Part shown: in pieces, positions 34,021 to 43,041 of the stretch
Position numbering within the stretch: position 1 is the stretch's first letter
How the letters are laid out: each line of letters starts with the position of its first letter
Assembly (NCBI GenBank): GCA_038182865.1
Contig: CP116226.1
Location: 4,030,001-4,094,000, forward strand
Length of the DNA stretch: 64,000 bases
Source: Microbacterium enclense
GTDB taxonomy: Bacteria; Actinomycetota; Actinomycetes; Actinomycetales; Microbacteriaceae
Direction of reading: 5' to 3'
Position numbers and translations under genes: made by a program
The notes under the pieces: generated by a model
Database searches by the model: none
What the model was told of the DNA's origin: nothing
What the model saw: the letters and a program-made list of their open reading frames with translations, nothing else

Positions 34021-35091
34021 GTGAGGAGTCCCTCCGTCGATGGCGCGGGCGGGCGATCCACGGTCGAACCCGCCCGCCCGTTTCGGGCCTGGCTCCGTTT
34101 CTGCACGGTCATCACGGCGCGAGCCGCCCTCGCCGTCGTCTTCGGACTGACCTTCTGGGCGGTGGCACCCCTCCTGATCGGATGGCACACGACCACCGTC
34201 ATGACAGGGTCCATGGAACCCGCCATCCAGACGGGTGATCTGGTCGTCAGCAGGACGATCGACCCGGCGGAGCTTCGTCCCGGGCAGGTCATCCTCGTCA
34301 ACGACCCGGATCACCAGGGCCGACTGCGCCTTCACCGACTTCACGCCGTCGACGGCTCGGAGCTCATCACGAAAGGGGACGCCAATCCCGAAGTGGACTC
34401 GTCCCCGGTGGGACGCGCCGACGTTCTCGGCGTCGGGGCGCTCCGCGTCCCCTGGATCGGCATCCCCATTCGAGATGCCCGCGACGGCGACGCCCTCGCC
34501 CTCGCGTCGACCCTGATCGGTGTCCTCACCGTCATCGCGATCGCCTTCCTTCCGGCGATCGCGCGAACCGAGAACGATCCGCCCGAGGATCATCCCGACC
34601 TGCGCCGGCCCACCGACGACCGGGCACGATCACACACAGACGGACCCCGGAGAGCGCGGGTGCGACCACGGACCTTCGCGCTCGTCACGGCCCTCACGGT
34701 CGCTCTCGTCGGCGCGACCGCCCCTGCCCACGCGGCATTCTTCTCCGCCCGGACGCAGTCGTCCGGGTCTCTCCAAGCCGGGGCGGCGCAGGCCCCCTCC
34801 GATCTGGTCTGTCAGAACAACTTCGACGGTACGGTCACCCTCCGATGGGCGTACTCCGGCGAGCGACCCAGCAGCTTCGACGTCCTCGTCGACGGGCACG
34901 GTTCGATCGCGAACCTCGGAGGCGACGCGCGGAGCATCGTCCTGAGGGCCAACAGCCCCTTCTCCTTCGGCACGACCTCCGTCGTGCGCGTCCGCACCAA
35001 CCTCACGCCGACCTGGACTGCGACCGGGACGACATCCCGCAACGTCACGACCATCACACTCCTCTGGGTCGGGGTCGCGCGCTGCGGGTGA
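34021..35091 (+). CDS. SipW-type signal peptidase I fused to a substrate-like domain
   Basis: 356 residues. Residues 30-180: a SipW/archaeal-ER type signal peptidase with nucleophile Ser64 (MTGSMEPAI), histidine at 105 in place of the bacterial lysine (RLRLHRL), Asp120 in KGDANPEVD and a C-terminal helix (about 160-180). A charged linker (181-217) leads to a second signal-peptide-like helix (218-237) ending AHAAFFSART, then a Ser/Thr-rich strand domain like the preceding TasA-like protein. A typical SipW stops near residue 190. The GTG start follows the TasA-like stop by one base. Confidence 0.82.
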   Translation: MRSPSVDGAGGRSTVEPARPFRAWLRFCTVITARAALAVVFGLTFWAVAPLLIGWHTTTVMTGSMEPAIQTGDLVVSRTIDPAELRPGQVILVNDPDHQGRLRLHRLHAVDGSELITKGDANPEVDSSPVGRADVLGVGALRVPWIGIPIRDARDGDALALASTLIGVLTVIAIAFLPAIARTENDPPEDHPDLRRPTDDRARSHTDGPRRARVRPRTFALVTALTVALVGATAPAHAAFFSARTQSSGSLQAGAAQAPSDLVCQNNFDGTVTLRWAYSGERPSSFDVLVDGHGSIANLGGDARSIVLRANSPFSFGTTSVVRVRTNLTPTWTATGTTSRNVTTITLLWVGVARCG

Positions 35092-35242
35092 AGCGGGGCA
35101 CGGAGGCCAGTCGGCTCCCTCACCTGCATCCTCGACGCAGGCCACCCCCGATTTCCGCAGAGGTGCGGTCGGACGACGTGGACCGCCGCGAGAACGGAGA
35201 GACGAGGGACCGCAACTGCCCGGTCGCTCCGCGAAGAGCGGA

Positions 35243-36679
35243 TCACGGCGTCCGCTTCGGCGGGTGAGTCGCCGAGCGGCCGGCGAGGAGGAACACGCCG
35301 AGCGCGGCGACGGCGAGCATCACCGCGCCGCTCACGGCCGCGACGCGATACCCCTCGAGAGTGGCGTCGTTCATATCGACCGCCACCCCGCCGCTCACGG
35401 ACGCCGCCGTGGTGGTCGCCGCGATCGCACCGAGCAGAGCCATGCCGAGCGAGGAGCCGACCTGCTGCGAGGTGCTGGCGACCGCACCGGCGACCCCGGA
35501 GGCAGGCCCCGCGCGGTACGTCGCAGCGCTGTTGGCCGCGGGCTGGACGCATCCGGTTCCGACGCCGAGGAGGACGAAGACCGGCAGGACGTGCGTCCCG
35601 TACGACGCATCGGGTTCGAGGCGCGTCAGAACGAGCAAGCCGGCTGCCAGCAGGGCGAGTCCGACGGCGAGGAAGACGCGGGGCGGGACCACACGGAGGG
35701 CGAGCCTCACCATCCGCACCGTGATGAGGATCGCCAGGGTGTAGGGAAGGAAGCTCAGGCCCGTGAGCAGCGGGCTGAGCCCGGCGATCTGCTGCAGATA
35801 CACACTCAAGAAGAGGAAGGCGGGAAGAATCGCCACACCCCAGGCGAGCATCGCCGCGAAGGCCGCAGACCTGAGCCGTTCGGTGAACAGCGAGAGGGGC
35901 ATCAGCGGTTCGGCGGCGGTGCGCTGGCGCATCACGAATCCGACCAGCACGACGACGCCCCCGACCAGCAGTCCGAGCGTGAGCGCAGAGTCCCACCCCG
36001 ATGACTCCGCCGTCGTCAGGCCGAGAGTCAGGGCGGTCAGCCCGACCGCGCTGAGCGCGCCGCCGATCAGGTCGATACGACCCCGACCGCGCGCATCCGC
36101 CGTGAGAGACAGCAGGAGGCCGGTCCCGGCAGCGAGGGCGATGGGAACGTTGATCAGCAAGGCCCACCGCCATCCCCACGAGTCGGTGACCGCGCCACCG
36201 AGCAGGACTCCGATGCCTGAGCCGGCACCCATGATGGTGCCGAACACCCCGAACGCCCGGACGCGGTCGGAGCCCTCGGGGAACGTCACCGACAGCAGGG
36301 CCAGTGCGGACGGAGTGACCAGCGCGCCGAAGAGGCCCTGCACGGCGCGCGCCGCGATCAGCGTCTCGGCCGAGACCGCCAGACCCCCGCAGATCGACGC
36401 GAGAGTGAACCCGACCAGCCCGATCGACAGAGCCCTGCGTCGCCCGATCAGGTCGGACACACGCCCCCCGAGCAGCAGCATCGATCCGAACGCGAGCACG
36501 TACACGGTGATCACCCACTGGCGCTCCACGTCCGACAGGCCGAGGTCACGCTGCGCGGACGGCACCGCGATGTTCATCACCGTCCCATCGACGACCATCA
36601 TCAACTGGGTCACCGAGATCCACCCGAGGCCCCACCACCGCGCGACACCCGCGCCGTGACGCCCTGACTCCCCCATCAT
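35243..36679 (-). CDS. MFS multidrug efflux transporter, DHA2 (14-TM) type
   Basis: 478 residues, 14 predicted helices. MFS motif A GGRVSDLIGRRR follows helix 2, the acidic Asp in helix 1 is present (MVVDGTVMNIAVPS), and motif C GTIMGAGSGIGVLLGG marks an exporter. It belongs with EmrB/QacA-like drug:proton antiporters in the cytoplasmic membrane. ATG at 36679 has GAGGACGGG upstream. It is divergent from a MarR gene, with three palindromic operators between them, so it is almost surely repressed by that MarR protein and induced by a drug-like ligand. Confidence 0.92.
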   Translation of the reverse strand: MMGESGRHGAGVARWWGLGWISVTQLMMVVDGTVMNIAVPSAQRDLGLSDVERQWVITVYVLAFGSMLLLGGRVSDLIGRRRALSIGLVGFTLASICGGLAVSAETLIAARAVQGLFGALVTPSALALLSVTFPEGSDRVRAFGVFGTIMGAGSGIGVLLGGAVTDSWGWRWALLINVPIALAAGTGLLLSLTADARGRGRIDLIGGALSAVGLTALTLGLTTAESSGWDSALTLGLLVGGVVVLVGFVMRQRTAAEPLMPLSLFTERLRSAAFAAMLAWGVAILPAFLFLSVYLQQIAGLSPLLTGLSFLPYTLAILITVRMVRLALRVVPPRVFLAVGLALLAAGLLVLTRLEPDASYGTHVLPVFVLLGVGTGCVQPAANSAATYRAGPASGVAGAVASTSQQVGSSLGMALLGAIAATTTAASVSGGVAVDMNDATLEGYRVAAVSGAVMLAVAALGVFLLAGRSATHPPKRTP

Positions 36680-36694
36680 CCCGTCCTCCTATCG

Positions 36695-36748
36695 TTGGCG
36701 TAGCCAATGTTGGTCACGCCAACGATATCAGATCGTTGGTCGCGCCAA
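36695..36748. promoter_or_regulatory. three MarR-type operators in the efflux/MarR intergenic region
   Basis: Three 13-bp near-palindromes: TTGGCGTAGCCAA (36695-36707), TTGGTCACGCCAA (36710-36722) and TTGGTCGCGCCAA (36736-36748). Centres are 15 and 26 bases apart. The last lies just before the GATAAT promoter of the MarR gene, the first two before the efflux gene, so one repressor can control both directions. Confidence 0.75.
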
Positions 36749-36769
36749 CGGTTCTGATAATCTGTGGGC

Positions 36770-37246
36770 GTGGAAGACATCGAGGGAGCCAGCGGTCAGC
36801 AGCCCGCACGACTGCGACAGACCCCGAGCTGGCTGATCACGCAGACAGCCACCCTGACTCACCGGCTCGTCTCGACGGCGTTGGGAGAGCTGGGCGCGAC
36901 CCGCTATCACTACGCCGTGCTCGCCGCTCTCGACGAGTTCGGACCGACCAGCCAGGCGGAGCTCGGCCGGCGGTGCCATATCGACCGCAGCGACATGGTC
37001 GCCGCCCTCAACGACCTGACCGCGGGCGGCTTCGTCGAGCGCCGGCAGGATCCCGCCGACCGGCGCCAGAACCTCGTCACCCTCACCGAGAGCGGGAAGC
37101 GTCGACTGGAGCACATCGGCGGTGTGCTCGACGGCATCCAGGACGACCTCCTCGGCCCCCTGAGCGCGAAGGAACGCGACACTCTCGCGACCACGTTGCG
37201 CCGCATCCTCGACCACCAGGCGCAGCGACCGGTCGACGCGCCGTAG
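36770..37246 (+). CDS. MarR-family transcriptional regulator of the divergent efflux pump
   Basis: 158 residues. Winged helix with TSQAELGRRCHIDRSDMVAA as HTH and FVERRQDPADRRQNLVTLT as wing. GATAAT at 36756-36761 is eight bases before the GTG at 36770, so that leaderless start is chosen over GTG 36764, two codons upstream. Its operators are the TTGG-CCAA dyads in the intergenic region. The gene probably represses itself and the DHA2 pump; ligand unknown. Confidence 0.88.
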   Translation: MEDIEGASGQQPARLRQTPSWLITQTATLTHRLVSTALGELGATRYHYAVLAALDEFGPTSQAELGRRCHIDRSDMVAALNDLTAGGFVERRQDPADRRQNLVTLTESGKRRLEHIGGVLDGIQDDLLGPLSAKERDTLATTLRRILDHQAQRPVDAP

Positions 37247-37279
37247 TCAGCGGCAGGGGTGCTCGTCGCGGTGGCCGCC

Positions 37280-38947
37280 TCACGCGGGGGTCACGGCTGC
37301 ACCGGCCGGTGACTCCACCCGCAGCACGCGGCCGAGCCGTGCCAGCGTCTCGCGGCGGTGCGAAGCGACGATGACGGTCGCATCGACCTCGGCGAGCACC
37401 TGCGAGATCGCCCTCTCGGTCGCGGGATCCAGGCTCGCGGTGATCTCGTCGACGATCAGGATCCGCGGCTCACGGCAGAGCGCACGGGCGAGGGCGAGCC
37501 GGGCACGCTGGCCTCCCGAGAGACGGACGCCGTGCTCACCGAGCTCGTCGTCGAGACGGATCCAGTCGCGCGCACCGACGCGGTCCAGAATGCCGACGAG
37601 CTCCGCGTCCGATCGGCCGACCGTGCCCCGCAGCAGGTTCTCGCGCACCGTGCCGTGGAACAGGCGCGCGTCCTGCTCGACGACCGCCACGGCGGCGCGG
37701 AGATCCTCCTCCGACACCTCGCGGAGCGGCGTCCCCTGCCCGTCGCCATCGATGAGCGCGATCTCGCCTCCGTCGGGGTCCCAGAGCCGTGCGGCGAGGG
37801 CGATCACGGTGCTCTTTCCCGCACCGGACGGCCCCGCGATCCCGACGTGCTCGCCCGGACGCACCTCGGCTGACCAGCGGCGGAGCACTCGCGTGCGATC
37901 GTCGTATGAGAACTCGACATCGCGGAAACGGATGCCGAGCGGACCGGCGGGCACGGGACGGGCGCCGACGACGGGAGCGACCACGGGTGGCCGACGCAGC
38001 CCCTGGTCCACGCGGGCCGCGCTCGCGACGAGAGGATGCAGCTCCGAGAGCGTGTGCGCCGCGTCGGCGATCGCCGCGACGCCGGCGACGGCGAGCGCGA
38101 CCACCGCCGGAGCCAGCGCCGCCGACCGGGGGTCGCCGACGCCTCCGACGATCAGGGCGGAGGCGACGACACCGACGAGGACACCGGTGAGGATCAGTTC
38201 GCGCGACCCGTCGATGATGCCCGCGAGCAACTCGCGGCGACGAGCGGTACGCACCGAGCGCCGCGTCCCCGCGACGGCGTCGGCGACGACACGGTCCTGC
38301 AGCCCGTAGGCGAGTACCTCACGCAACGCCCCGAGGGCATCCACCAACCGCTCCGACAGGCGCTCGCGCTCCCCCTGCTCCTCTTCGCCGACGCGTCGCG
38401 CCGCCCCCGCCCCCGCCCACGCGGTGAGGGCGACGGAGACCGCACCGAGCAGCATGACGAGCGCCGCCGCCGGCATGAGGGTCGCCGCCACCCCGAGGGT
38501 CGCCACGAACAGCGTCAGCGAGGCACCGAGCTGAGCGAGGGTGTGCGCGTAGAAGAACTCGAGCTTCTCGATGTCGGTCATCGCCACCGATGCCGCCCTT
38601 CCCGAGTGCTCGCGGCGGCGGGCCGGGACACTGCGGGCATAGGCATCGAAGAGGGCGACCCGCAAACGGGCCAGCACGCGGTACGCGAGGGCGTGCGAGA
38701 CGTCCATCTCTCGCCAGGTGAGCAGAGTCCGAAGCACCACGAGTACGACCATCGCGGCCCACCAGGCCGTCGGCGGCCACTCGCCGTGCACGACGGCACC
38801 GCCGACGCCCAGGGCCGCGAGCACGCCGATCGCCGCGAGGGCGAGCAGGCTCGTGGTCGCGAGGACGTAGCTGCCGACGATGCGCCGCCACTCGGGCCGC
38901 AGCGCAGGGATCAAGCGGGCCAGGACCGAGGCCGTCCCGCCGCTCAC
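37280..38947 (-). CDS. ABC exporter half-transporter, CydC-like (peptide operon)
   Basis: 555 residues. Six-helix type I exporter membrane domain (about 1-310) then ATPase: Walker A GPSGAGKST, signature LSGGQRAR, Walker B ILIVDEIT (Ile instead of Pro, seen in CydC-like subunits), switch His VASHRRE. It is the last gene of the peptide operon, and overlaps the preceding transporter gene by four bases, so the two form a heterodimer. No C39 protease domain precedes the membrane part, so the leader must be cut by another enzyme. Resembles CydDC thiol exporters, but there is no cytochrome bd gene here. Confidence 0.88.
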   Translation of the reverse strand: MSGGTASVLARLIPALRPEWRRIVGSYVLATTSLLALAAIGVLAALGVGGAVVHGEWPPTAWWAAMVVLVVLRTLLTWREMDVSHALAYRVLARLRVALFDAYARSVPARRREHSGRAASVAMTDIEKLEFFYAHTLAQLGASLTLFVATLGVAATLMPAAALVMLLGAVSVALTAWAGAGAARRVGEEEQGERERLSERLVDALGALREVLAYGLQDRVVADAVAGTRRSVRTARRRELLAGIIDGSRELILTGVLVGVVASALIVGGVGDPRSAALAPAVVALAVAGVAAIADAAHTLSELHPLVASAARVDQGLRRPPVVAPVVGARPVPAGPLGIRFRDVEFSYDDRTRVLRRWSAEVRPGEHVGIAGPSGAGKSTVIALAARLWDPDGGEIALIDGDGQGTPLREVSEEDLRAAVAVVEQDARLFHGTVRENLLRGTVGRSDAELVGILDRVGARDWIRLDDELGEHGVRLSGGQRARLALARALCREPRILIVDEITASLDPATERAISQVLAEVDATVIVASHRRETLARLGRVLRVESPAGAAVTPA

Positions 38948-40605
38948 GACGCCGCCTCCACGAGGACGCCACCCTCGAGAACGTGCACGTGAGCGACGCG
39001 GCGGAGCGCCTCGGGACGGTGGCTGATCATCAGGACGATGCGGTCGGCGGCGACCCGCTCCAGGGTTCGCGCGACGAGCTCCGCGTTCGCGTCGTCGAGG
39101 GCGCTCGTCGGCTCATCGACCAGCAGCACGGGGCGGCGGGCAAGGAGCGCACGGGCGAGGGCGAGCCTCTGTCGCTGACCCCCGGAGAGGCTCGCCCCGG
39201 CCTCGGCGACGGGCGCGTCGAAACCTCCGGGCAGGGCGAGGATCTCGTCGAGCATCCCGGCATCCGCGCACGCCCGCTCGAGCTCGCCCTGCGACGATCC
39301 GAACAGGTCGATGTTCTCGCGCACGGTCGCCGCGAACAGGACCGGGCGCTGAGAGACCACCGCGACATCCTCGGCGCGCAGCGGCCGTCCGTCGAGATCG
39401 ACCGTCCCCCGGTCGGCGCGGAGGAACCCGAGCATGAGATCGAACAGCGTCGACTTGCCCGCTCCCGACGGACCGATGATGGCGTGCACCGTGCCGCGCC
39501 CCGCGCGCAGGAACACGCCGTCCAGCACGGGCGACTCGGCTCCCGGATAGCGGTACGCCAGGTCGTCGATCACGATCTCCGCGCCCGCTGCGCCCGCGTC
39601 GTTCGCGTCGTCCGGAGGGGGGACGGATGCCGGGTGTCGAGGGTCCGCGGAGTCGGCGTCGGAGAACGCGCTGAGTGCGCGCAGCCCCGGCACCGCGGTG
39701 AGACCGAGAAAGCCCGCGTGCCAGTGACGCGAGAGCTCGCGCACCGGCCGGAACGCCTCGGACGACAGCAGCAACAGCACGTACACCTCCGTCGCCGGAG
39801 CCTGCCCTGTCAGCACGGCGACGATCGCGAGACCCGCGGCGAGAACGGCACCGGCCTGGATCGCGAAATCCGTGATCGCCGTCTCCGCGAGCGACGAACG
39901 CATCACTCGCTCGGTCGCCTGCCGCAGCGCCTCCGAGCGCGCCTGAAGGCGTCCGCGCGTTGCGGGAACATCGCCCAGTGCGCGCAGCGTCGACATACCC
40001 CGGAGCGCCTCGAGCAGATCGCCGCTGAGCGCCTCGTACGTGTCCCAGTGCGCGAATCCTCGGCGCGCGAGCATCTTCTTCCACGCCATCGGGCCGAGGA
40101 CCGCGAGCACGAGGGCGAGGCCGATCCCCGCGGCGAGCGCCGGAGACAGCGTCGCGATCGCGACGATGACGCCGATGCCGCCGACGGCGAGCTGCGCGAC
40201 GGCCGGGATGTACTTCGACACGTAAGCCTCGGTGCCGTCTATGCCATCGCCGAGCGTGAGGCGGGTCGAGCCGTCGCGCAGGGAGACGTCGTGGAGGCGT
40301 TCCGGCGCGAGCGCGGCCGAGACGGCTCGCGCCCGCAGCGCTTCCCGTACCTGCCCGCCGAGACGCACGGCCGCGTCCCGCTGGGCGAGGCCCAGCAGCA
40401 GACGCGCGACACCGGTTCCGAGGATCGTGCCGATCCCGACGAGAGCTCCTCTCGCGTCGCCGTGCACGAGAGCCGCGAGGGCGACCGCGAGGGCGATGGC
40501 CTGCACGATGTGCGTGGCGAACACGAGGAGCTGGAGAAGGACGCTCGCGGCGAGGAGTCGTGGGGTGTGCCACGCCTCCCGCCAGAGCGCGGGGACGATC
40601 ATCAT
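38944..40605 (-). CDS. ABC exporter half-transporter, CydD-like (peptide operon)
   Basis: 553 residues. Membrane domain of six helices (1-310) and a complete ATPase: Walker A GPSGAGKST, signature LSGGQRQR, Walker B LLVDEPTS, switch His MISHRPE. ATG at 40605 overlaps the stop of the SagB-like gene as ATGA and has GGGAGA at a good distance; two other ATGs within nine bases are alternatives. Probable partner of the following half-transporter, exporting the modified peptide. Sub-family likeness is to CydD; substrate is inferred from the operon. Confidence 0.88.
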   Translation of the reverse strand: MMIVPALWREAWHTPRLLAASVLLQLLVFATHIVQAIALAVALAALVHGDARGALVGIGTILGTGVARLLLGLAQRDAAVRLGGQVREALRARAVSAALAPERLHDVSLRDGSTRLTLGDGIDGTEAYVSKYIPAVAQLAVGGIGVIVAIATLSPALAAGIGLALVLAVLGPMAWKKMLARRGFAHWDTYEALSGDLLEALRGMSTLRALGDVPATRGRLQARSEALRQATERVMRSSLAETAITDFAIQAGAVLAAGLAIVAVLTGQAPATEVYVLLLLSSEAFRPVRELSRHWHAGFLGLTAVPGLRALSAFSDADSADPRHPASVPPPDDANDAGAAGAEIVIDDLAYRYPGAESPVLDGVFLRAGRGTVHAIIGPSGAGKSTLFDLMLGFLRADRGTVDLDGRPLRAEDVAVVSQRPVLFAATVRENIDLFGSSQGELERACADAGMLDEILALPGGFDAPVAEAGASLSGGQRQRLALARALLARRPVLLVDEPTSALDDANAELVARTLERVAADRIVLMISHRPEALRRVAHVHVLEGGVLVEAAS

Positions 40606-41639
40606 GGGCATTCTCCCGGAGAGTCGAGGAAGGCGAGGGCGTGGAAGATCCACCGGTCTCCGTGGGCCGCGAGACCCGAGACGGGGCGGGAGGCCGCGCC
40701 GCGCAGCGCCCCGGCGTACGCGAGGCGGGCAGCGGCGAGATGACCCGTCCACAACGCCCGGGCGAGCGCAGCGGGCGAGGACGCGACGGGAACCGACCAC
40801 GAGCGGACCGCCGCGGCGCCACGGACCCACGCTTGACCGGAGGCGCGGGCAACGCTCTCGACCAGCGACGTCGGGCGACGGGCTGCGGCGTGCGCGAGGA
40901 AGAGGTCCAGGTGCGGCGAACGCCGTTGCGCGAGGGTCTCGACGGCGTCGCGGACCAGTTCGGGACGCGGGGGCACGTCGACGGCGACGAGCGGGATCTC
41001 CGGGGCGAGCCCGAGACCTGTCCACGAGCGTGTCTGCGCCGCACGGGGGACGGCGAGCAGCGCGCGGAGAGACGCGGAGGGACCGAATCGTACGGAGGGC
41101 GAGAGCCGTCCGAGGAGGAACTCCACGGCCGCGAGCGCGTAGGCCGCGTCGGCGATCCACAGCGGCCACGCGCGGTGCCGGTAGCGGCCGAACGATCGTC
41201 CGGGCTGCACGGTGAAGACGAGCGTTGCGGTGCCGTCTGCCGTCGCGTCTGGGCCGCGCCATCCGGCGAGGCGCTCGATCTCCGGTTCCCTGCGGCGGGC
41301 GACGCCGTGCTCGTGGTCGTAGACCCAGCGCGAGCCGTCGACGACGAGGTGCGTCTGCACGGGGTAGCACGCCCCGGCGGACGGCACCGGTCGGCGAGGG
41401 ATGCCGGTCTCGACGCCGTCCGCGGTGCGATGCGGTTCCCCCGGACGCCACAGCGCCTCGGCCAGGGCGATCAGCGCCGCCCCGGGACTCCCCGTCACCG
41501 CACCGGCGCGATGCCAGGCATTGACGCGCGGTCCGGGCGGCAGGGGCTCCCCCGGCGGTTCTGTCGTGAGCAGGCGCGCGAGTGCACCGTCGACGAGGTC
41601 GACGGCCCCCCACAGGTCGGTCGGTCGCGGATCGATCAC
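40602..41639 (-). CDS. SagB-like nitroreductase-fold oxidoreductase
   Basis: 345 residues. Contains RRPVPSAGACYPVQTHLVV, the hallmark of SagB-type FMN dehydrogenases, and a later GLGLAPEIPLVAV strand. SagB enzymes use FMN to oxidise azolines to aromatic azoles in thiazole/oxazole-modified peptides. Two nitroreductase-like units seem to be present: the C-terminal part (HLDLFLAHAAARRPTS) could be a second half-domain. GTG start at 41639, ten bases after the YcaO stop, with GGCGGA before it. Whether FMN-binding residues are complete cannot be fully judged; if not, the product may keep azolines. Confidence 0.82.
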   Translation of the reverse strand: MIDPRPTDLWGAVDLVDGALARLLTTEPPGEPLPPGPRVNAWHRAGAVTGSPGAALIALAEALWRPGEPHRTADGVETGIPRRPVPSAGACYPVQTHLVVDGSRWVYDHEHGVARRREPEIERLAGWRGPDATADGTATLVFTVQPGRSFGRYRHRAWPLWIADAAYALAAVEFLLGRLSPSVRFGPSASLRALLAVPRAAQTRSWTGLGLAPEIPLVAVDVPPRPELVRDAVETLAQRRSPHLDLFLAHAAARRPTSLVESVARASGQAWVRGAAAVRSWSVPVASSPAALARALWTGHLAAARLAYAGALRGAASRPVSGLAAHGDRWIFHALAFLDSPGECP

Positions 41640-41649
41640 GTCATCCGCC

Positions 41650-43041
41650 TCACATGTGGGGGGCGGGCAGAAGCGTGAAATCGGCGGGTCCGCCGCTCCA
41701 CGCCGAGCGCCAGCCGCGCTCCTGTGCCGCGTCGCGCAGTCGCGGCATCCCGAGGTAGGAGAAGGCCGCCGGAGCATTGGGGACGAGCCCCGTGACGAGC
41801 GTGCGCACGACCCTGAGCGGGGTCCGGCGCACGTCGGCCGTGGTGAGGTCACGCGTGAGCACGCGATGGCCCCGGCGACGCAGGCGGTCGTGGACCTCGG
41901 CCATCGTGACCGCGGAGACGGCGCTGAGCGGCCGCACGCCGAACGCGGGCGCGGTGAACCTCCGGGCCTCACCGTGCACGGCGGGATCGAGCCAGACCTG
42001 CACGTGGGCTCCGAGGTCGATCACCCGCTCGAACTGCGGGCCGGCCGCGGTGAGGTAGTCGGCGTCGGGGCGGAAGTCCAACATCAGCCCTTTCGCCATG
42101 ACCCCGGCCTGCACGGCACGGAAGACCCACCCGTCGGCATCCGTGCACCCCTGCGTGTAGATCCAGGTGTGGACGGCTTCGAGCACGGCCTTGCGCGCGG
42201 CCTTCGCGGGGTCGAGCGCGACGGAGAAGCCCGCGGCATAGAGCCCCCGATCCGCGTCATATACGAGGGCAGCGATCGCGGGCGCGAACTCCGACGGCAT
42301 CGCCACCAGCCAGACGGTCAGGCTGCTACCCCGTAGGTCGTCCACCAGGCCGGGGACGCTCGCAGGATCGATGCCGAAGGTCGGCCCGTCGAGATGCCAC
42401 CACACCTCGAGCGCGTCGCGCTCGATGACCTCGAGCACCCCACGGTCGCGGGCGTCGTCGACGCTCGTGCCGGTGGCGATACCGGCGTAGTTGAGGTGGT
42501 GCGTCCGGGGAAGGTGCCGGAAGCGCGACTGCCGCCAGTTCAGGTGCACGAGCGCGTCGGGCAGCCAGACGGGCCGTCCCTCGGCGTCCCGGCAGCGTGC
42601 CCAGAGCGCGGGGGTCGCGGCATCCAGTTCTCGGTAGACGAATCCCGCCCGGGCGAGCTGCCAGTCGGCGAACCGGGGCAGATCGCCGAGCTCGATCACC
42701 GGCTGCCCGTCCGCCCGCAGCTCGTCGGCGGTGGCGACACGCAGGTCGTCGTGCGGCAGGGTCTCGGGGAGCCAGTTGCCGCAGTACCGCTCCACGCCCT
42801 CGCCGATCGCCGCGATCCGGGCCTGGTCGGGGTCGCCGAACGACGTGCCGAGCGAGACCCGGTCGGCCGGCCACTCGCCGAGGGCTCGGGCATCGGAGAC
42901 GGATGCCGTCAGCGCGAGGTAGCGGTGCGGGGCGCCCGCAGGATGCGGAACCGGGCGGATGGACCGGATGACGCCCGTCTCGGCATCCACCAGGCTCTCG
43001 ACGGGAAGCGGGGCGGGGGACGAGATGCTGTCGCGGATCAT
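41650..43041 (-). CDS. YcaO-family cyclodehydratase
   Basis: 463 residues. ATP-binding signature SLGTSFGDPDQARIAAIGEG then VERYCG gives the two YcaO glutamates (Glu81, Glu84), followed by LEVIERDALEVWW and KAVLEAVHTWIY. YcaO proteins activate a peptide amide with ATP and cyclise Cys/Ser/Thr to azolines. The C-terminus ends LLPAPHM, a proline-rich tail that partly resembles the PxPxP end of azoline-forming YcaOs. The partner ThiF-like protein is two genes upstream. It overlaps the hydrolase gene by four bases. Function as a RiPP enzyme is supported by the operon. Confidence 0.92.
   Translation of the reverse strand: MIRDSISSPAPLPVESLVDAETGVIRSIRPVPHPAGAPHRYLALTASVSDARALGEWPADRVSLGTSFGDPDQARIAAIGEGVERYCGNWLPETLPHDDLRVATADELRADGQPVIELGDLPRFADWQLARAGFVYRELDAATPALWARCRDAEGRPVWLPDALVHLNWRQSRFRHLPRTHHLNYAGIATGTSVDDARDRGVLEVIERDALEVWWHLDGPTFGIDPASVPGLVDDLRGSSLTVWLVAMPSEFAPAIAALVYDADRGLYAAGFSVALDPAKAARKAVLEAVHTWIYTQGCTDADGWVFRAVQAGVMAKGLMLDFRPDADYLTAAGPQFERVIDLGAHVQVWLDPAVHGEARRFTAPAFGVRPLSAVSAVTMAEVHDRLRRRGHRVLTRDLTTADVRRTPLRVVRTLVTGLVPNAPAAFSYLGMPRLRDAAQERGWRSAWSGGPADFTLLPAPHM

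Noticed and set aside
37280..40605. True CydDC (cytochrome bd assembly) assignment of the two exporters
   Set aside because: Sequence likeness exists, but there is no cydAB, and gene overlaps tie both to the peptide operon.
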